Assembly: GCF_001651855.1 (NCBI RefSeq)
Contig: NZ_LNQC01000044.1
Span: 62,001-126,000, forward strand
DNA: 64,000 nucleotides
Direction: 5' to 3'
Origin: Sinorhizobium americanum
Lineage (GTDB): Bacteria; Pseudomonadota; Alphaproteobacteria; Rhizobiales; Rhizobiaceae
The notes beneath the pieces were generated by a model that was not told where the DNA came from, searched no databases, and worked only from the letters and a program-made list of their open reading frames with translations. Within the stretch, counting starts at the first letter, position 1; every line of letters starts with the position of its first letter. A program made the position numbers and the translations under genes. Below are positions 16,070 through 24,625 of the stretch, in pieces.

Positions 16070-16290
16070 TCGCTTGGCAGGTTTCCTGGCTCGCAGCGTC
16101 AGGTGCCCAGGCTAGCCCAGTCACCAAGGATTTGCCTCGCCTTCCCAGATGCGAACCGCCCTCTCGCGGTTTACCCAGTGGCTTTCTTCCGGATCGCTCC
16201 GGAACGGCAAATTCACGCTGCTCTACAGTCGCGGGGTCGGCCGTGATTGAGATGCCCAGCTTGGGTCCATCCGTCACATTCCCGTTTACT
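16070..16290 (-). ncRNA. cobalamin (adenosylcobalamin) riboswitch
   Basis: Read on the minus strand, the region begins with AACGGGAATGTGACGG (16286 downwards), has CGCGACTGTAGAGC, the B12 box GCCACTGGGT (core at 16176-16182), and ends with GAGCCAGGAAACCTGCC (to about 16074). These are the conserved blocks of the cobalamin riboswitch in the right order. It lies 50 bp upstream of cbtB. Downstream, GGGCATAGTGCCC and a GGGAATATCCC hairpin precede the ribosome site, which suggests control of translation initiation. High B12 should switch the cobalt transporter off. Confidence 0.93.
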
Positions 16291-16515
16291 CCCGAAACAC
16301 GTTCGCATTCCGGGAACCAACCGATCAGCGATGATTAGGTGTGGACGCCAATGATGTCAATCGCGCCGCAGTGGAAAGTGCAGGAGAGGGTTGCGCGCAT
16401 TTCGCGTTGCAGCACCACATGGGGAACAACTCCTGATGACTATATTGCATCCTTCGGTTATCTCTTGGGCAGCGCGCGCGGCCGCCGCCCGCATAACCGA
16501 TCTGGAGTCTGTGCG
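16291..16515. other. intergenic region, no gene seen
   Basis: Between the riboswitch 5' end and the DUF1772 start. It must hold the promoter for cbtBA (-) and probably that for the DUF1772 gene (+). No convincing ORF or repeat is seen. Confidence 0.4.
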
Positions 16516-16995
16516 ATGATTGCTCTTGTTGCTGCCCTGGCCTTTGCCGCGGTCATCGGATCCGGACTTATGGCTGGGCTCTTCTTCGTCTTTTCCGTCT
16601 GCATCATGCAGGCGCTGGCGCGATTGCCGGCAGAACAGGGCGTTGCTGCCATGAACGCGATCAACGTCGTGATTCAGAATCCGCTGTTCTTCGCCGCCTT
16701 CATGGGCACGGCGCTGCTCGGCTTGATCCTCATAGCTGCCGCTTTCATCTGGGGCGGAGAGGGGAGCTATCTGCTGGCGGCGGGCGGGTTCGTCTATCTC
16801 GCCGGCACATTCGCGGTGACGATGGTCTTTAACGTTCCGCTCAACAACGCGCTGGCGAATGCCACTTCGGTCGAGGCCGCCACCGAAGTGTGGCAGCAGC
16901 GCTACTTGACCGATTGGGTCTGGTGGAACCATGTGCGAACGATCGCTTCGATCGGCTCGCTCACCCTCTTCGTTCTTGGCTTCCAACGCGGCTGA
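16516..16995 (+). CDS. DUF1772 (anthrone oxygenase-like) membrane protein
   Basis: 159 aa from ATG 16516; the longer frame from 16339 adds a non-conserved leader. Four hydrophobic segments are visible (residues 1-28, 50-75, 80-103, 138-156). The motifs FNVPLNNALA and WQQRYLTDWVWWNHVRTIASI are typical of DUF1772, an integral membrane family related to fungal anthrone oxygenases. Its bacterial role is unknown. It is followed by a dispersed repeat and a VOC-family gene. Confidence 0.85.
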   Translation: MIALVAALAFAAVIGSGLMAGLFFVFSVCIMQALARLPAEQGVAAMNAINVVIQNPLFFAAFMGTALLGLILIAAAFIWGGEGSYLLAAGGFVYLAGTFAVTMVFNVPLNNALANATSVEAATEVWQQRYLTDWVWWNHVRTIASIGSLTLFVLGFQRG

Positions 16996-17036
16996 AGCCT
17001 AGACAAGTGGACGTGAGGCTGCAGCCTAGACAAGTG
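16996..17036 (+). repeat. 14-bp direct repeat pair
   Basis: AGCCTAGACAAGTG occurs at 16996-17009 and again at 17023-17036, a 27-bp period, directly after the DUF1772 stop. It may be a small tandem duplication. Confidence 0.6.
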
Positions 17037-17049
17037 AATGGTGCGGCCG

Positions 17050-17106
17050 CAGCAATTCAAAGTGCGACAGCGACCTTTGCGCGTCTGATAAGACGCGCGT
17101 CGCTGA
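17050..17106 (-). repeat. dispersed rhizobial stem-loop repeat, copy 1 (reverse)
   Basis: Contains GCAATTCAAAGTGCGACAGC, then a GCGCGTCT-GATA-AGACGCGC hairpin. Read in reverse this matches the start of the element at 29328-29425 (CGCTGTAGCGCTTTGAATTA), allowing for changes. I recognise this as a dispersed intergenic element of Ensifer/Sinorhizobium genomes. It lies in the leader of the VOC gene, whose ribosome site follows directly. Confidence 0.6.
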
Positions 17107-17118
17107 AGGGAGGATACA

Positions 17119-17469
17119 ATGGCAGTCCGACGCATCGTGCCCAATCTTCAAGTATCCGATCCGCAACGCGCGCGCAGTTTCTATACGGATCTGCTTGGCC
17201 TCAGCGTGGTGATGGATCACGGCTGGCTGGTCACCTTTGCAGCCGAGGGCGGATCGGCAATGCCGCAGGTAAGCTTTGCCATTGAAGGCGGATCGGGAAC
17301 GCCGGTGCCGGCGCTCTCGATCGAGGTGGACGATGTCGACGAGGTCTATCGGCGCGCGAAGGCGGCCGGCATCGAGATCGTCTATGATATCACTGACGAA
17401 CCTTGGGGTGTGCGGCGTTTCTTCGTGCGCGATCCGCTCGGCAACATCGTCAATATCCTCTGGCATTGA
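17119..17469 (+). CDS. VOC-superfamily (glyoxalase/bleomycin resistance-like) protein
   Basis: 116 aa; ATG 17119 follows GGGAGG. It has one vicinal-oxygen-chelate unit with the opening RIVPNLQVSDPQRARSFYTDLLGL, a central PALSIEVDDVDEVYRRAKAAG and the ending VRRFFVRDPLGNIVNIL. Such single-domain proteins usually dimerise to form the active site. The substrate cannot be told from sequence; glyoxalase activity is not established for this subgroup. It is convergent with the gamma-lyase gene, with 27 bp between stops. Confidence 0.88.
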   Translation: MAVRRIVPNLQVSDPQRARSFYTDLLGLSVVMDHGWLVTFAAEGGSAMPQVSFAIEGGSGTPVPALSIEVDDVDEVYRRAKAAGIEIVYDITDEPWGVRRFFVRDPLGNIVNILWH

Positions 17470-17496
17470 GCGTGGGACGGCGCGCCGCGCACCGGA

Positions 17497-18780
17497 TCAC
17501 ACAGTCGTCAGCGCGTTCGCAACATCGGCGACCAGGTCGTCCGGATGCTCGATGCCGATCGACAGGCGGATGGTCGATTCGAGCACGCCGATCCGGCGCC
17601 GCACCTCGATCGGCACGCCCGAATGAGTCATCGCGGCCGGGTGGCTCGCAAGCGATTCCGTGCCGCCGAGGCTGACCGCGAGCTTGAAGATCTGCAGGGC
17701 GTTCAAGAAGCGGAAGGCTGCCTCCTGGCCGCCGGCGATGTCGAACGAGAAGGTCGAGCCGGCGCCGGTGCATTGCGCGGCAAAGGTCCGCCCGACCGGC
17801 GAGGCTTCGTCGTGGAAGGGCAGATAGTGGATCCCTTCGACTTTTGGGTGGTCGCGCAGGAATTCGGCGACGATGCGGGCATTCTCGTTCGCCTTCTCCA
17901 TCCGGACCGACAGCGTTTCGAGCGAGCGGCCGAGCATCCAGCAGGAATGCGGGTCGAGCTGCGTGCCGATCGAGCCGCGAAGCGCCTTCACCTGTTTGAT
18001 GAGCGCCTTTGAGCCCAGCACGGCGCCGGCGATCAGATCGGAGTGGCCGCCGACATATTTGGTGAGCGAATAGAGCGACAGGTCGGCGCCATGGTCGATC
18101 GGGTGCTGGAAGACCGGGCCGAGCAGGGTGTTGTCGCAGGCGACGATCGGCCTTTGCCCCTGTCTTTCGCCGATTTTTTCGGCAATGCGGCGGATCATCG
18201 CGACGTCGACGAGGCTGTTGGTGGGATTGGCCGGCGTTTCGACGAGGATGGCGGCGACCCGGCCCCTGCTCATGGCCTCCTCGGCGGCGGCGCTGACGGC
18301 CGCTTCGTCCACGCCGTCGGCAAAACCGACCGCATGGATGCCGAGGTTCAGAAAGGTCTTGGCGAGCAGCGTCTCGGTGCCGCCGTAGAGCGGCTGCGAA
18401 TGCAGGATTGCGTCGCCGGGCCGGACAACGGCAAGCAGCGTCGTGGCAATTGCCGACATGCCGGAGGAGAAGAGCGCGCCGGCTTCGGCCCGTTCGTATA
18501 TGGCAAGCCGATCCTCGACGATCTCGCTGTTCGGGTGATTGAAACGGGAATAGACGAGCCCGGCACCGACGCCCGCCGGCGGCTCGCGCCGCCCCGAGAC
18601 GAAATCGAAGAAGTCGCGGCCTTCCTCGGCGGAGTGGAAGACGAAGGTGGAGGTGAGGAACACCGGCGGCTTGACGGCGCCTTCCGAGAGCTCGGGGTCG
18701 TAGCCGTAGTTCAGCATCAGCGTTTCGGGATGCAGTTTGTGGTTGCCGATATGGGTCTTCGACGGATGCGGCGCGGTCAT
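17497..18780 (-). CDS. cystathionine gamma-synthase/methionine gamma-lyase family PLP enzyme
   Basis: 427 aa from ATG 18780 ([17 protein letters not shown]), preceded by GGGAGAG. It is a trans-sulfuration (Cys/Met metabolism) PLP enzyme: substrate-loop [18 protein letters not shown], the PLP aspartate in [19 protein letters not shown], and Schiff-base lysine in [11 protein letters not shown]. The C-terminal [17 protein letters not shown] is typical. It could be a methionine gamma-lyase or a cystathionine gamma-synthase-like enzyme; sequence alone does not decide. The divergent Lrp-type gene is probably its regulator, as often seen for amino acid lyases. Confidence 0.88.
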   Translation of the reverse strand: MTAPHPSKTHIGNHKLHPETLMLNYGYDPELSEGAVKPPVFLTSTFVFHSAEEGRDFFDFVSGRREPPAGVGAGLVYSRFNHPNSEIVEDRLAIYERAEAGALFSSGMSAIATTLLAVVRPGDAILHSQPLYGGTETLLAKTFLNLGIHAVGFADGVDEAAVSAAAEEAMSRGRVAAILVETPANPTNSLVDVAMIRRIAEKIGERQGQRPIVACDNTLLGPVFQHPIDHGADLSLYSLTKYVGGHSDLIAGAVLGSKALIKQVKALRGSIGTQLDPHSCWMLGRSLETLSVRMEKANENARIVAEFLRDHPKVEGIHYLPFHDEASPVGRTFAAQCTGAGSTFSFDIAGGQEAAFRFLNALQIFKLAVSLGGTESLASHPAAMTHSGVPIEVRRRIGVLESTIRLSIGIEHPDDLVADVANALTTV

Positions 18781-18907
18781 GGTTTCTCTCCCTGGGCGCG
18801 AGCGGACTCCACTATCCGCCAATTTATATCAAACGCCTGGGCTGATCCTTGCTATTTGCGATCACTTCGTTTTGATGAGCGCAAGTTTTTGCCGAGGTTA
18901 CAGCAAG

Positions 18908-19366
18908 ATGACGCAGAAAATTGCCGACGAGATGGATCGCCGCATCCTGAAGGAACTGGTCGCCGATGCCCGGATCACCAATAACGAACTGGCCGAGCGC
19001 GTCGGCCTTTCTGCGTCTCCCTGCCTCAGGCGGATCAGGCGTCTGGAGGAATCCGGCGTCATCCGCGGCTATACGGCGCTCGTCGATCCGGTCATCGAAG
19101 GCTGGACGATGACGGCGATCGCCACGGTCCGCCTCAGCCGCCAGCACGAGGACGAGATCGTTATGTTCGAAGAGGCGATCCGCGGCTGGGACGAGGTGCT
19201 CGAATGCCACCTCGTCACCGGATCACGCGACTACGTGCTGAAGGTGATGAGTTCCGGCCTCGAGCACTATGAGCGCTTCATCAAGGAGAAGATCGCTCGA
19301 CTGAAATGCGTCGCTTCGATCGAGACGAGCTTCGTGATGAACACGATCAAGGAAAGAAGGATCTAG
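18908..19366 (+). CDS. Lrp/AsnC family transcriptional regulator
   Basis: 152 aa from ATG 18908 (MTQKIADEMDRRILKEL); an in-frame Met at 18875 is less likely. An N-terminal AsnC HTH (DARITNNELAERVGLSASPCLRRIRRLEESGVIRGY) is followed by the RAM/ligand domain with VLECHLVTGSRDYVLKV. It starts 127 bp from the divergent PLP gamma-lyase, which it most likely controls in response to an amino acid such as methionine. Lrp proteins usually also regulate themselves. Confidence 0.93.
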   Translation: MTQKIADEMDRRILKELVADARITNNELAERVGLSASPCLRRIRRLEESGVIRGYTALVDPVIEGWTMTAIATVRLSRQHEDEIVMFEEAIRGWDEVLECHLVTGSRDYVLKVMSSGLEHYERFIKEKIARLKCVASIETSFVMNTIKERRI

Positions 19367-19492
19367 CGCGTGACTGCCGCTCATCGTCGGGTTGTGCCGA
19401 TTGACTGTGCGGGAGCGGAAGGCGACATTGCCGCATGCGTCGCTTGGCTATCGGGCGACAAAGTGACACCGCCCGCAGCGTGGAGGCCCGCC

Positions 19493-21184
19493 ATGGAACA
19501 CCTTCAACAGACGGACCTGTCGACGGCGACGCGGCCTGCCCCGCGCTATCTGGCAAACCTCTTGCGGTCCTTTTCGACGAGCGGCCTGCTTGTCGGCGTG
19601 ATCTTTTTCGCGGTCTCTTTGACCCCGAGCCTCATTCCTCATCCCTATCTGATTCAGGCGGTGATTTCCGGCGCTTCGCTCGCCGCCGGCTACGCAATCG
19701 GGACATTCCTGCGCTGGCTCTGGTCCTTTTTCGAACTGCCCGAGCCAACGACGCGGCGGGCGCGCACGCTGAAGATCGCTGCCGCCATCGTCTGCATAGC
19801 GGCAGCTGCCGTGTTTCTCTGGCAGGCAGCCGGGTGGCAAAATACCGTCCGTGGCATCATGGGGCTTGAGCCCATCGAAAGCACCGAGCCCATCAAACTC
19901 GGCCTCATAGCCTCCATGGTGTTCGCCGCTCTCATCTTCCTGGCACGGCTCTTCCGGTTCACCTTCAGCGTTCTTTCTCGCTGGCTGCAAGTTTTCCTGA
20001 CGCGACCGATCGCCAACGCCCTTGGCGGGCTCATCGCCCTTGCGCTCTTCTGGTCGCTGACGAATGGCGTGATCTTCAAGTTTGCGCTTCGTGCCGCCGA
20101 CAGTTCGTTCCAGCAGCTCGATGCGCTGATCGATCCCGACGTCGCGCCCCCGACCGATCCCGCCAAGACTGGCAGCGACGCGTCGCTGGTGCGCTGGGAC
20201 GAGCTTGGGCGGCAGGGGCGGAAGTTTATCGCCTCGGCGCCGACGGGCGGCGAGATCGGCGCCTTCTACGGCGGCGCGGCGCCCACCCCCGTGCGCGTCT
20301 ATGTCGGGCTGAACTCCGCGGAGACGGCGCGCGATCGGGCGAAGCTGGCTTTGGAAGAACTGAAGCGCGCCGGAGGCTTCGAGCGCAAGTCGCTGATCGT
20401 CGTCGTTCCGACCGGCACCGGCTGGATCGATCCGGCAGCGCTCGATCCGCTCGAATATCTGCTGCATGGTGACGTTGCGAGCGTTGCGGTGCAATATTCC
20501 TACCTTACGAGCTGGCTGTCGCTGCTCGTCGAGCCGGGCTATGGCGCCGATGCGGCAAACGCGCTCTTCGACGAGGTCTACCGCTATTGGACCACGCTGC
20601 CGAAGGACCGGCGTCCGAAACTCTACCTGCATGGATTGAGCCTCGGGGCGATGAATTCGCAAGGGTCGGTCGATCTCTTCGACGTCATCGGCGACCCGTT
20701 CCAGGGTGCGCTCTGGAGCGGCCCGCCCTTTCAGAGCGGGCTCTGGCGCTCGGTGACGGCGGACCGCGTCGCCGGTTCGCCCGCCTGGCTTCCGCGCTAC
20801 CGGGACAGTTCCGTCATTCGATTTACCAACCAGGAGAACGCGCTCGACATCCCCGGCGCGCAGTGGGGCGCGATGCGGATCGTCTATCTGCAATATGCCA
20901 GCGACCCGGTGACCTTCTTCGATCCGCACGCCTTCTATCGCGAGCCGGACTGGATGAAGGCGCCGCGCGGGCCCGATGTTTCTCCGGCCTTGAATTGGTT
21001 TCCCGTCGTCACCGGCCTGCAGCTCCTCGCCGACATGGCCTTGGCCACGACTTCGCCGATCGGTTACGGCCACGTCTACGCGCCGGAGCACTATATCGAT
21101 GCCTGGGTGGCGGTGACCGATCCGCAAGGCGTGACGGGAGAGGACGTCGCGCGGCTGAAGGCGGAATTCAAGGGCAGGTTCTGA
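19493..21184 (+). CDS. membrane alpha/beta-hydrolase family protein
   Basis: 563 aa from ATG 19493 behind GGAGG; an upstream start at 19370 would add 41 residues without support. The N-terminal half has about four to five membrane segments (LVGVIFFAVSLTPSLIPHP ... LGGLIALALFWSLTNGVI). The C-terminal half is an alpha/beta-hydrolase with the nucleophile elbow GLSLGAMNS. This arrangement matches the alpha/beta-hydrolase family PF10081 with its PF15420 N-terminal domain, of unknown substrate. It follows the Lrp gene by 126 bp and converges with the LysR gene. Confidence 0.85.
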   Translation: MEHLQQTDLSTATRPAPRYLANLLRSFSTSGLLVGVIFFAVSLTPSLIPHPYLIQAVISGASLAAGYAIGTFLRWLWSFFELPEPTTRRARTLKIAAAIVCIAAAAVFLWQAAGWQNTVRGIMGLEPIESTEPIKLGLIASMVFAALIFLARLFRFTFSVLSRWLQVFLTRPIANALGGLIALALFWSLTNGVIFKFALRAADSSFQQLDALIDPDVAPPTDPAKTGSDASLVRWDELGRQGRKFIASAPTGGEIGAFYGGAAPTPVRVYVGLNSAETARDRAKLALEELKRAGGFERKSLIVVVPTGTGWIDPAALDPLEYLLHGDVASVAVQYSYLTSWLSLLVEPGYGADAANALFDEVYRYWTTLPKDRRPKLYLHGLSLGAMNSQGSVDLFDVIGDPFQGALWSGPPFQSGLWRSVTADRVAGSPAWLPRYRDSSVIRFTNQENALDIPGAQWGAMRIVYLQYASDPVTFFDPHAFYREPDWMKAPRGPDVSPALNWFPVVTGLQLLADMALATTSPIGYGHVYAPEHYIDAWVAVTDPQGVTGEDVARLKAEFKGRF

Positions 21185-21190
21185 TCGGCA

Positions 21191-22051
21191 CTACCGCGTC
21201 GCCGAATTGGCGAGCAGGCCGTCCATGGCGGCGATGATCTTGCGGTGCTGGTGGGCGTGGCGGGTTCGAAGGCTTGTCGCGGCATAGATCGCCTGCGGAA
21301 TGATCGGCGCATCGGCGACCACAACCGCGGCGCCGTCGTTGGAAAGCCGCTCGGCGGTGGCGCTCGTCACAAAGGCGGCGCCCCCGAGGGAGCGCAGCAG
21401 CCCGATGATCGCCATGTTCTGCCCGGCGGCGAGCGAGGCGGCGGAGAGGTGCGGCAGCGCGAGGCGATGGGCGCGGTCGAAGGCGGGCGACAAGCTGGAG
21501 CGGATATAAGTGTCGGGCCTCACGCCGGCCAGATCGCCGGCCTCCGTACTGACCAGCACGTAATGCAGTTCGCCGATCCGTTCGTAATGAAGATCAGGCA
21601 GGTAGTGGGGTGTGTAGAGAATCGCCAGGTCGAGTTCCCCGGCGGCAAGATCGCGGTTCATCTGGCCGGAATAATCCGCCTCCATGTAGATTTCGGTCGC
21701 CGGCAGCTCGCGGCGGATGGCGGCCACCCATTGGCCGGCAAATGCATGCGCGAGGTCATGCTGTATGCCGAGCCGCATCGAGCGCTCCAGGGCGCCGGCG
21801 CTCGCGACTGCGCGCGTTGCCTCATGCCATTGATTTTGCAGGGCCTTCGCATAATCGAGAAAGCGCAGGCCCGAGGCGGTCGGGACCGTCCCGCCCTTGT
21901 TGCGGGTGAAGAGTTTGCGGCTGAACTGTGCCTCGAGCGCCTTGATGCGGTGGGAAACCGTCGACTGCGTGATGTTCAGCCGCTCGGCGGTGCGGTTGAA
22001 GTTCCGCGTCTCCATCAGATCCAAAAAGGTCTCGATCAAGTCGACTTGCAT
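21191..22051 (-). CDS. LysR-type regulator of the dehydrogenase/MttB locus
   Basis: 286 aa from ATG 22051 (MQVDLIETFLDLMETRNFNRTA), with GAGGAG ten bases ahead. The N-terminal LysR winged HTH (RTAERLNITQSTVSHRIKALEAQFSRKLFTR) is followed by a periplasmic-binding-like effector domain. It is divergent from the two FAD/GcvT dehydrogenase genes, and the intergenic space holds a symmetric LysR-type site (22087-22105), so it very likely controls them. The inducer would be the substrate or an intermediate of that pathway. Confidence 0.93.
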   Translation of the reverse strand: MQVDLIETFLDLMETRNFNRTAERLNITQSTVSHRIKALEAQFSRKLFTRNKGGTVPTASGLRFLDYAKALQNQWHEATRAVASAGALERSMRLGIQHDLAHAFAGQWVAAIRRELPATEIYMEADYSGQMNRDLAAGELDLAILYTPHYLPDLHYERIGELHYVLVSTEAGDLAGVRPDTYIRSSLSPAFDRAHRLALPHLSAASLAAGQNMAIIGLLRSLGGAAFVTSATAERLSNDGAAVVVADAPIIPQAIYAATSLRTRHAHQHRKIIAAMDGLLANSATR

Positions 22052-22086
22052 CTTGGGGCTGCTCCTCACGCCTGCTGCAATCAATC

Positions 22087-22105
22087 TAATCGAAAAGGTC
22101 GATTA
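22087..22105. promoter_or_regulatory. LysR-type operator (inverted repeat, T-N11-A)
   Basis: TAATCGA-AAAGG-TCGATTA: a perfect 7-bp inverted repeat with a 5-bp spacer, containing the T-N11-A core of LysR sites. It lies 36 bp upstream of the LysR start and 73 bp upstream of the first dehydrogenase gene. Confidence 0.7.
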
Positions 22106-22177
22106 ATAAAGCCGAAACTCGCCGCTTGATGGCGCCGGCCTCCTCGTCAAATATCCGGTCAAAAGAGGGAACAGCGC

Positions 22178-24625
22178 ATGTCGAATTTGCCGTCTCACGC
22201 GCGTGTCGTCATTATCGGCGGAGGAGCGGTTGGCGCTTCCTCGCTCTACCATCTTGCAAAGGCTGGCTGGACCGATTGCGTGCTGTTGGAGAAGAACGAG
22301 CTGACCGCCGGCTCGACCTGGCATGCGGCCGGAAATGTTCCGACTTTCTCCTCCTCCTGGTCGATCATGAACATGCAACGCTATTCGGCCTCGCTCTATC
22401 GCGACCTTGGCGCCTTGGTGGACTACCCGATGAACTACCACGTCACCGGGTCGATCCGCCTCGGCCATTCCAAGGAGCGGCTGCAGGAATTCAAGCGTGT
22501 CGTCGGCATGGGCCGCTACCAGGGCATGGATCTCGACATCCTGACGCCCGACGAGATGCGCAGCCGTTATCCCTTCCTTGAGACGCATGAGCTGACCGGC
22601 GCGCTTTACGACCCCTATGACGGCGACATCGATCCGGCGCAGCTTACCCAGGCGCTAGCCAAGGGTGCGCGCGACATGGGGGCGAAGATCATCCGCTTCT
22701 GCCCGGTCGTGGCGGCACGGCGTGAGAATGATGAATGGGTGATCACTACGCCGCAAGGAGAAATCCGCTGCGAATATGTGGTGAACGCTGCCGGCTACTA
22801 CGCGCGCGAGGTCGGCAAGATGTTCGGCCGCGACGTGCCGATGATGGTAATGAGCCATCAATACATCCTCTTCGACGAGATCCCGGAACTTGCCGCCTGG
22901 TCGAAGGAGGCCGGGCGCAAGCTGCCGCTGCTCCGCGACGTCGACTCCTCCTACTATCTCCGGCAGGAGAAATACGGCATGAATCTCGGGCCTTACGAGC
23001 GGAATTGCCGTGCCCACTGGACGACGCCGGACGATCCGATGCCGGAGGATTTCTCCTTCCAGCTTTTTCCCGACGATCTCGAAAGGCTGGAATGGTATCT
23101 GAACGATGCGGTCGAGCGAGTGCCGATCCTCGGGACCGCCGGGCTTTCCCGGGTGATCAACGGACCGATCCCCTATGCGCCGGACGGAAATCCGCTGATC
23201 GGGCCGATGCCGGGCGTGCCGAACGCCTTCGAGGCCTGCGTCTTCACCTTCGGCATCTGTCAGGCCGGCGGCGCCGGCAAGGTGCTGGCCGAATGGGTGA
23301 CCGAGGGCCAGACGGAATGGGACATGTGGTCCTGCGATCCGCGCCGCTACACCGACTATACCGATCAGGACTATTGCATCGCCAAGGGCAAGGAGATCTA
23401 CGGCCACGAATATGCGATGCATTTCCCCAAGCACTACTGGCCGGCCGGACGCAACAGGAAGCTATCGCCTATCCACGACCGCATCGCCGCGCTTGGCGCG
23501 CAGTTCAAGCCCTATAACGGCTGGGAGCGGGCCATGTGGTACGCGAAGCCCGACGATGATACGTCGGAGGCGGCGACGCAAACCTGGGATCGGGAGGGAC
23601 CTTGGGCGAAGCGGATCGAGGAGGAGTGCCTTGCGGTGCGCGACGCCGCCGGTATTCTGGACCTGCCGGGATTTTCGCGCTTTCGCCTGAAAGGCGAGGG
23701 CGCCCGCGAATGGCTCTCCGGTCTCATCACCGGCCGCGTACCGAAGCCGGGGCGTATCGGCCTTGCCTATTTCGCCGACGACAAGGGGCGGATCGTCACG
23801 GAAATGTCGGTGATGGCGATCGAGGAGGACTTCTTCTTCCTGATTACCGCGGCGACGGCGCAGTGGCATGATTTCGAGTGGCTGCAGAAGCATCGCCCGG
23901 CCGATGCCGCCTTCACGCTTGACGACGTGACCGCGAATTTCGCCTGCCAGATACTCACCGGCCCGAAATCGCGCGCGATCCTGGCGGAGGTGTCTGACGC
24001 AGACCTTTCGATGGGATGGCTGACGCATCAGACCGCTGAGATCGCCGGGCGCTACTGCCAGCTCGTGCGTGTCTCCTTCGCCGGCGAGCTCGGCTGGGAA
24101 ATCCACACCAAGGTCGAGGACACCGCGGCGATCTTCGATGCCGTCTGGGAAGCCGGCCAGAAACACGGCCTCAAGCCTTTCGGCATGGAGGCGCTCGATA
24201 GCCTGCGCATCGAAAAGGGCTATCGCGCCTGGAAGGGCGATCTTTCGACCGACTACACGGCCCTTCAAGGCGGCCTCGAGCGTTTCGTCGACGGGTCGAA
24301 GCCGAGCTTCAAGGGCAAGGCGGCGCTGGAGCGCGAGAAGCAGCAGGGCGTCACCAAGCGCTTCGTGACGCTGACGGTCGAGGCCGGCGAGTGCGATGCG
24401 CCCTATATGTCGACGCTCTGGTCGGGCGGCGAAGCGGTCGGCGAGACCACTTCCGGAAACTGGGGCTATCGCGTCGGCAAATCGATCGCGCTCGGCATCC
24501 TGCGTGCCGATCTAGCCGCACCCGGCCAGGAAATCGAGGTCGAGATTTTCGGCGAGCGTTTCAAGGCAATCGTTCAGCCGGATCAGCCGCTCTGGGATCC
24601 CTCGAACGAAAGACTGAAAGCATGA
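22178..24625 (+). CDS. FAD-dependent dimethylglycine/sarcosine dehydrogenase-like protein with GcvT domain (A)
   Basis: 815 aa. The N-terminus carries a Rossmann FAD motif (VVIIGGGAVGASSLYHL) and STWHAAG, whose His is the covalent FAD attachment residue in dimethylglycine and sarcosine dehydrogenases. The middle contains the DAO-type substrate domain; the last 380 residues are a GcvT/aminomethyltransferase domain (GPWAKRIEEECLAVRDAAGILDL ... FAGELGWEIHTK) that passes the released one-carbon unit to tetrahydrofolate. Such enzymes oxidatively demethylate N-methyl amines. The substrate is not set by sequence. It overlaps the next gene by ATGA and is divergent from the LysR gene. Confidence 0.88.
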   Translation: MSNLPSHARVVIIGGGAVGASSLYHLAKAGWTDCVLLEKNELTAGSTWHAAGNVPTFSSSWSIMNMQRYSASLYRDLGALVDYPMNYHVTGSIRLGHSKERLQEFKRVVGMGRYQGMDLDILTPDEMRSRYPFLETHELTGALYDPYDGDIDPAQLTQALAKGARDMGAKIIRFCPVVAARRENDEWVITTPQGEIRCEYVVNAAGYYAREVGKMFGRDVPMMVMSHQYILFDEIPELAAWSKEAGRKLPLLRDVDSSYYLRQEKYGMNLGPYERNCRAHWTTPDDPMPEDFSFQLFPDDLERLEWYLNDAVERVPILGTAGLSRVINGPIPYAPDGNPLIGPMPGVPNAFEACVFTFGICQAGGAGKVLAEWVTEGQTEWDMWSCDPRRYTDYTDQDYCIAKGKEIYGHEYAMHFPKHYWPAGRNRKLSPIHDRIAALGAQFKPYNGWERAMWYAKPDDDTSEAATQTWDREGPWAKRIEEECLAVRDAAGILDLPGFSRFRLKGEGAREWLSGLITGRVPKPGRIGLAYFADDKGRIVTEMSVMAIEEDFFFLITAATAQWHDFEWLQKHRPADAAFTLDDVTANFACQILTGPKSRAILAEVSDADLSMGWLTHQTAEIAGRYCQLVRVSFAGELGWEIHTKVEDTAAIFDAVWEAGQKHGLKPFGMEALDSLRIEKGYRAWKGDLSTDYTALQGGLERFVDGSKPSFKGKAALEREKQQGVTKRFVTLTVEAGECDAPYMSTLWSGGEAVGETTSGNWGYRVGKSIALGILRADLAAPGQEIEVEIFGERFKAIVQPDQPLWDPSNERLKA

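Noticed and set aside
19448-21127. 559-codon minus-strand frame over the alpha/beta-hydrolase gene
   Set aside because: Rich in Arg/Asp/Gly without any known motif, and it lies fully inside a gene with membrane segments and a GxSxG motif on the other strand.
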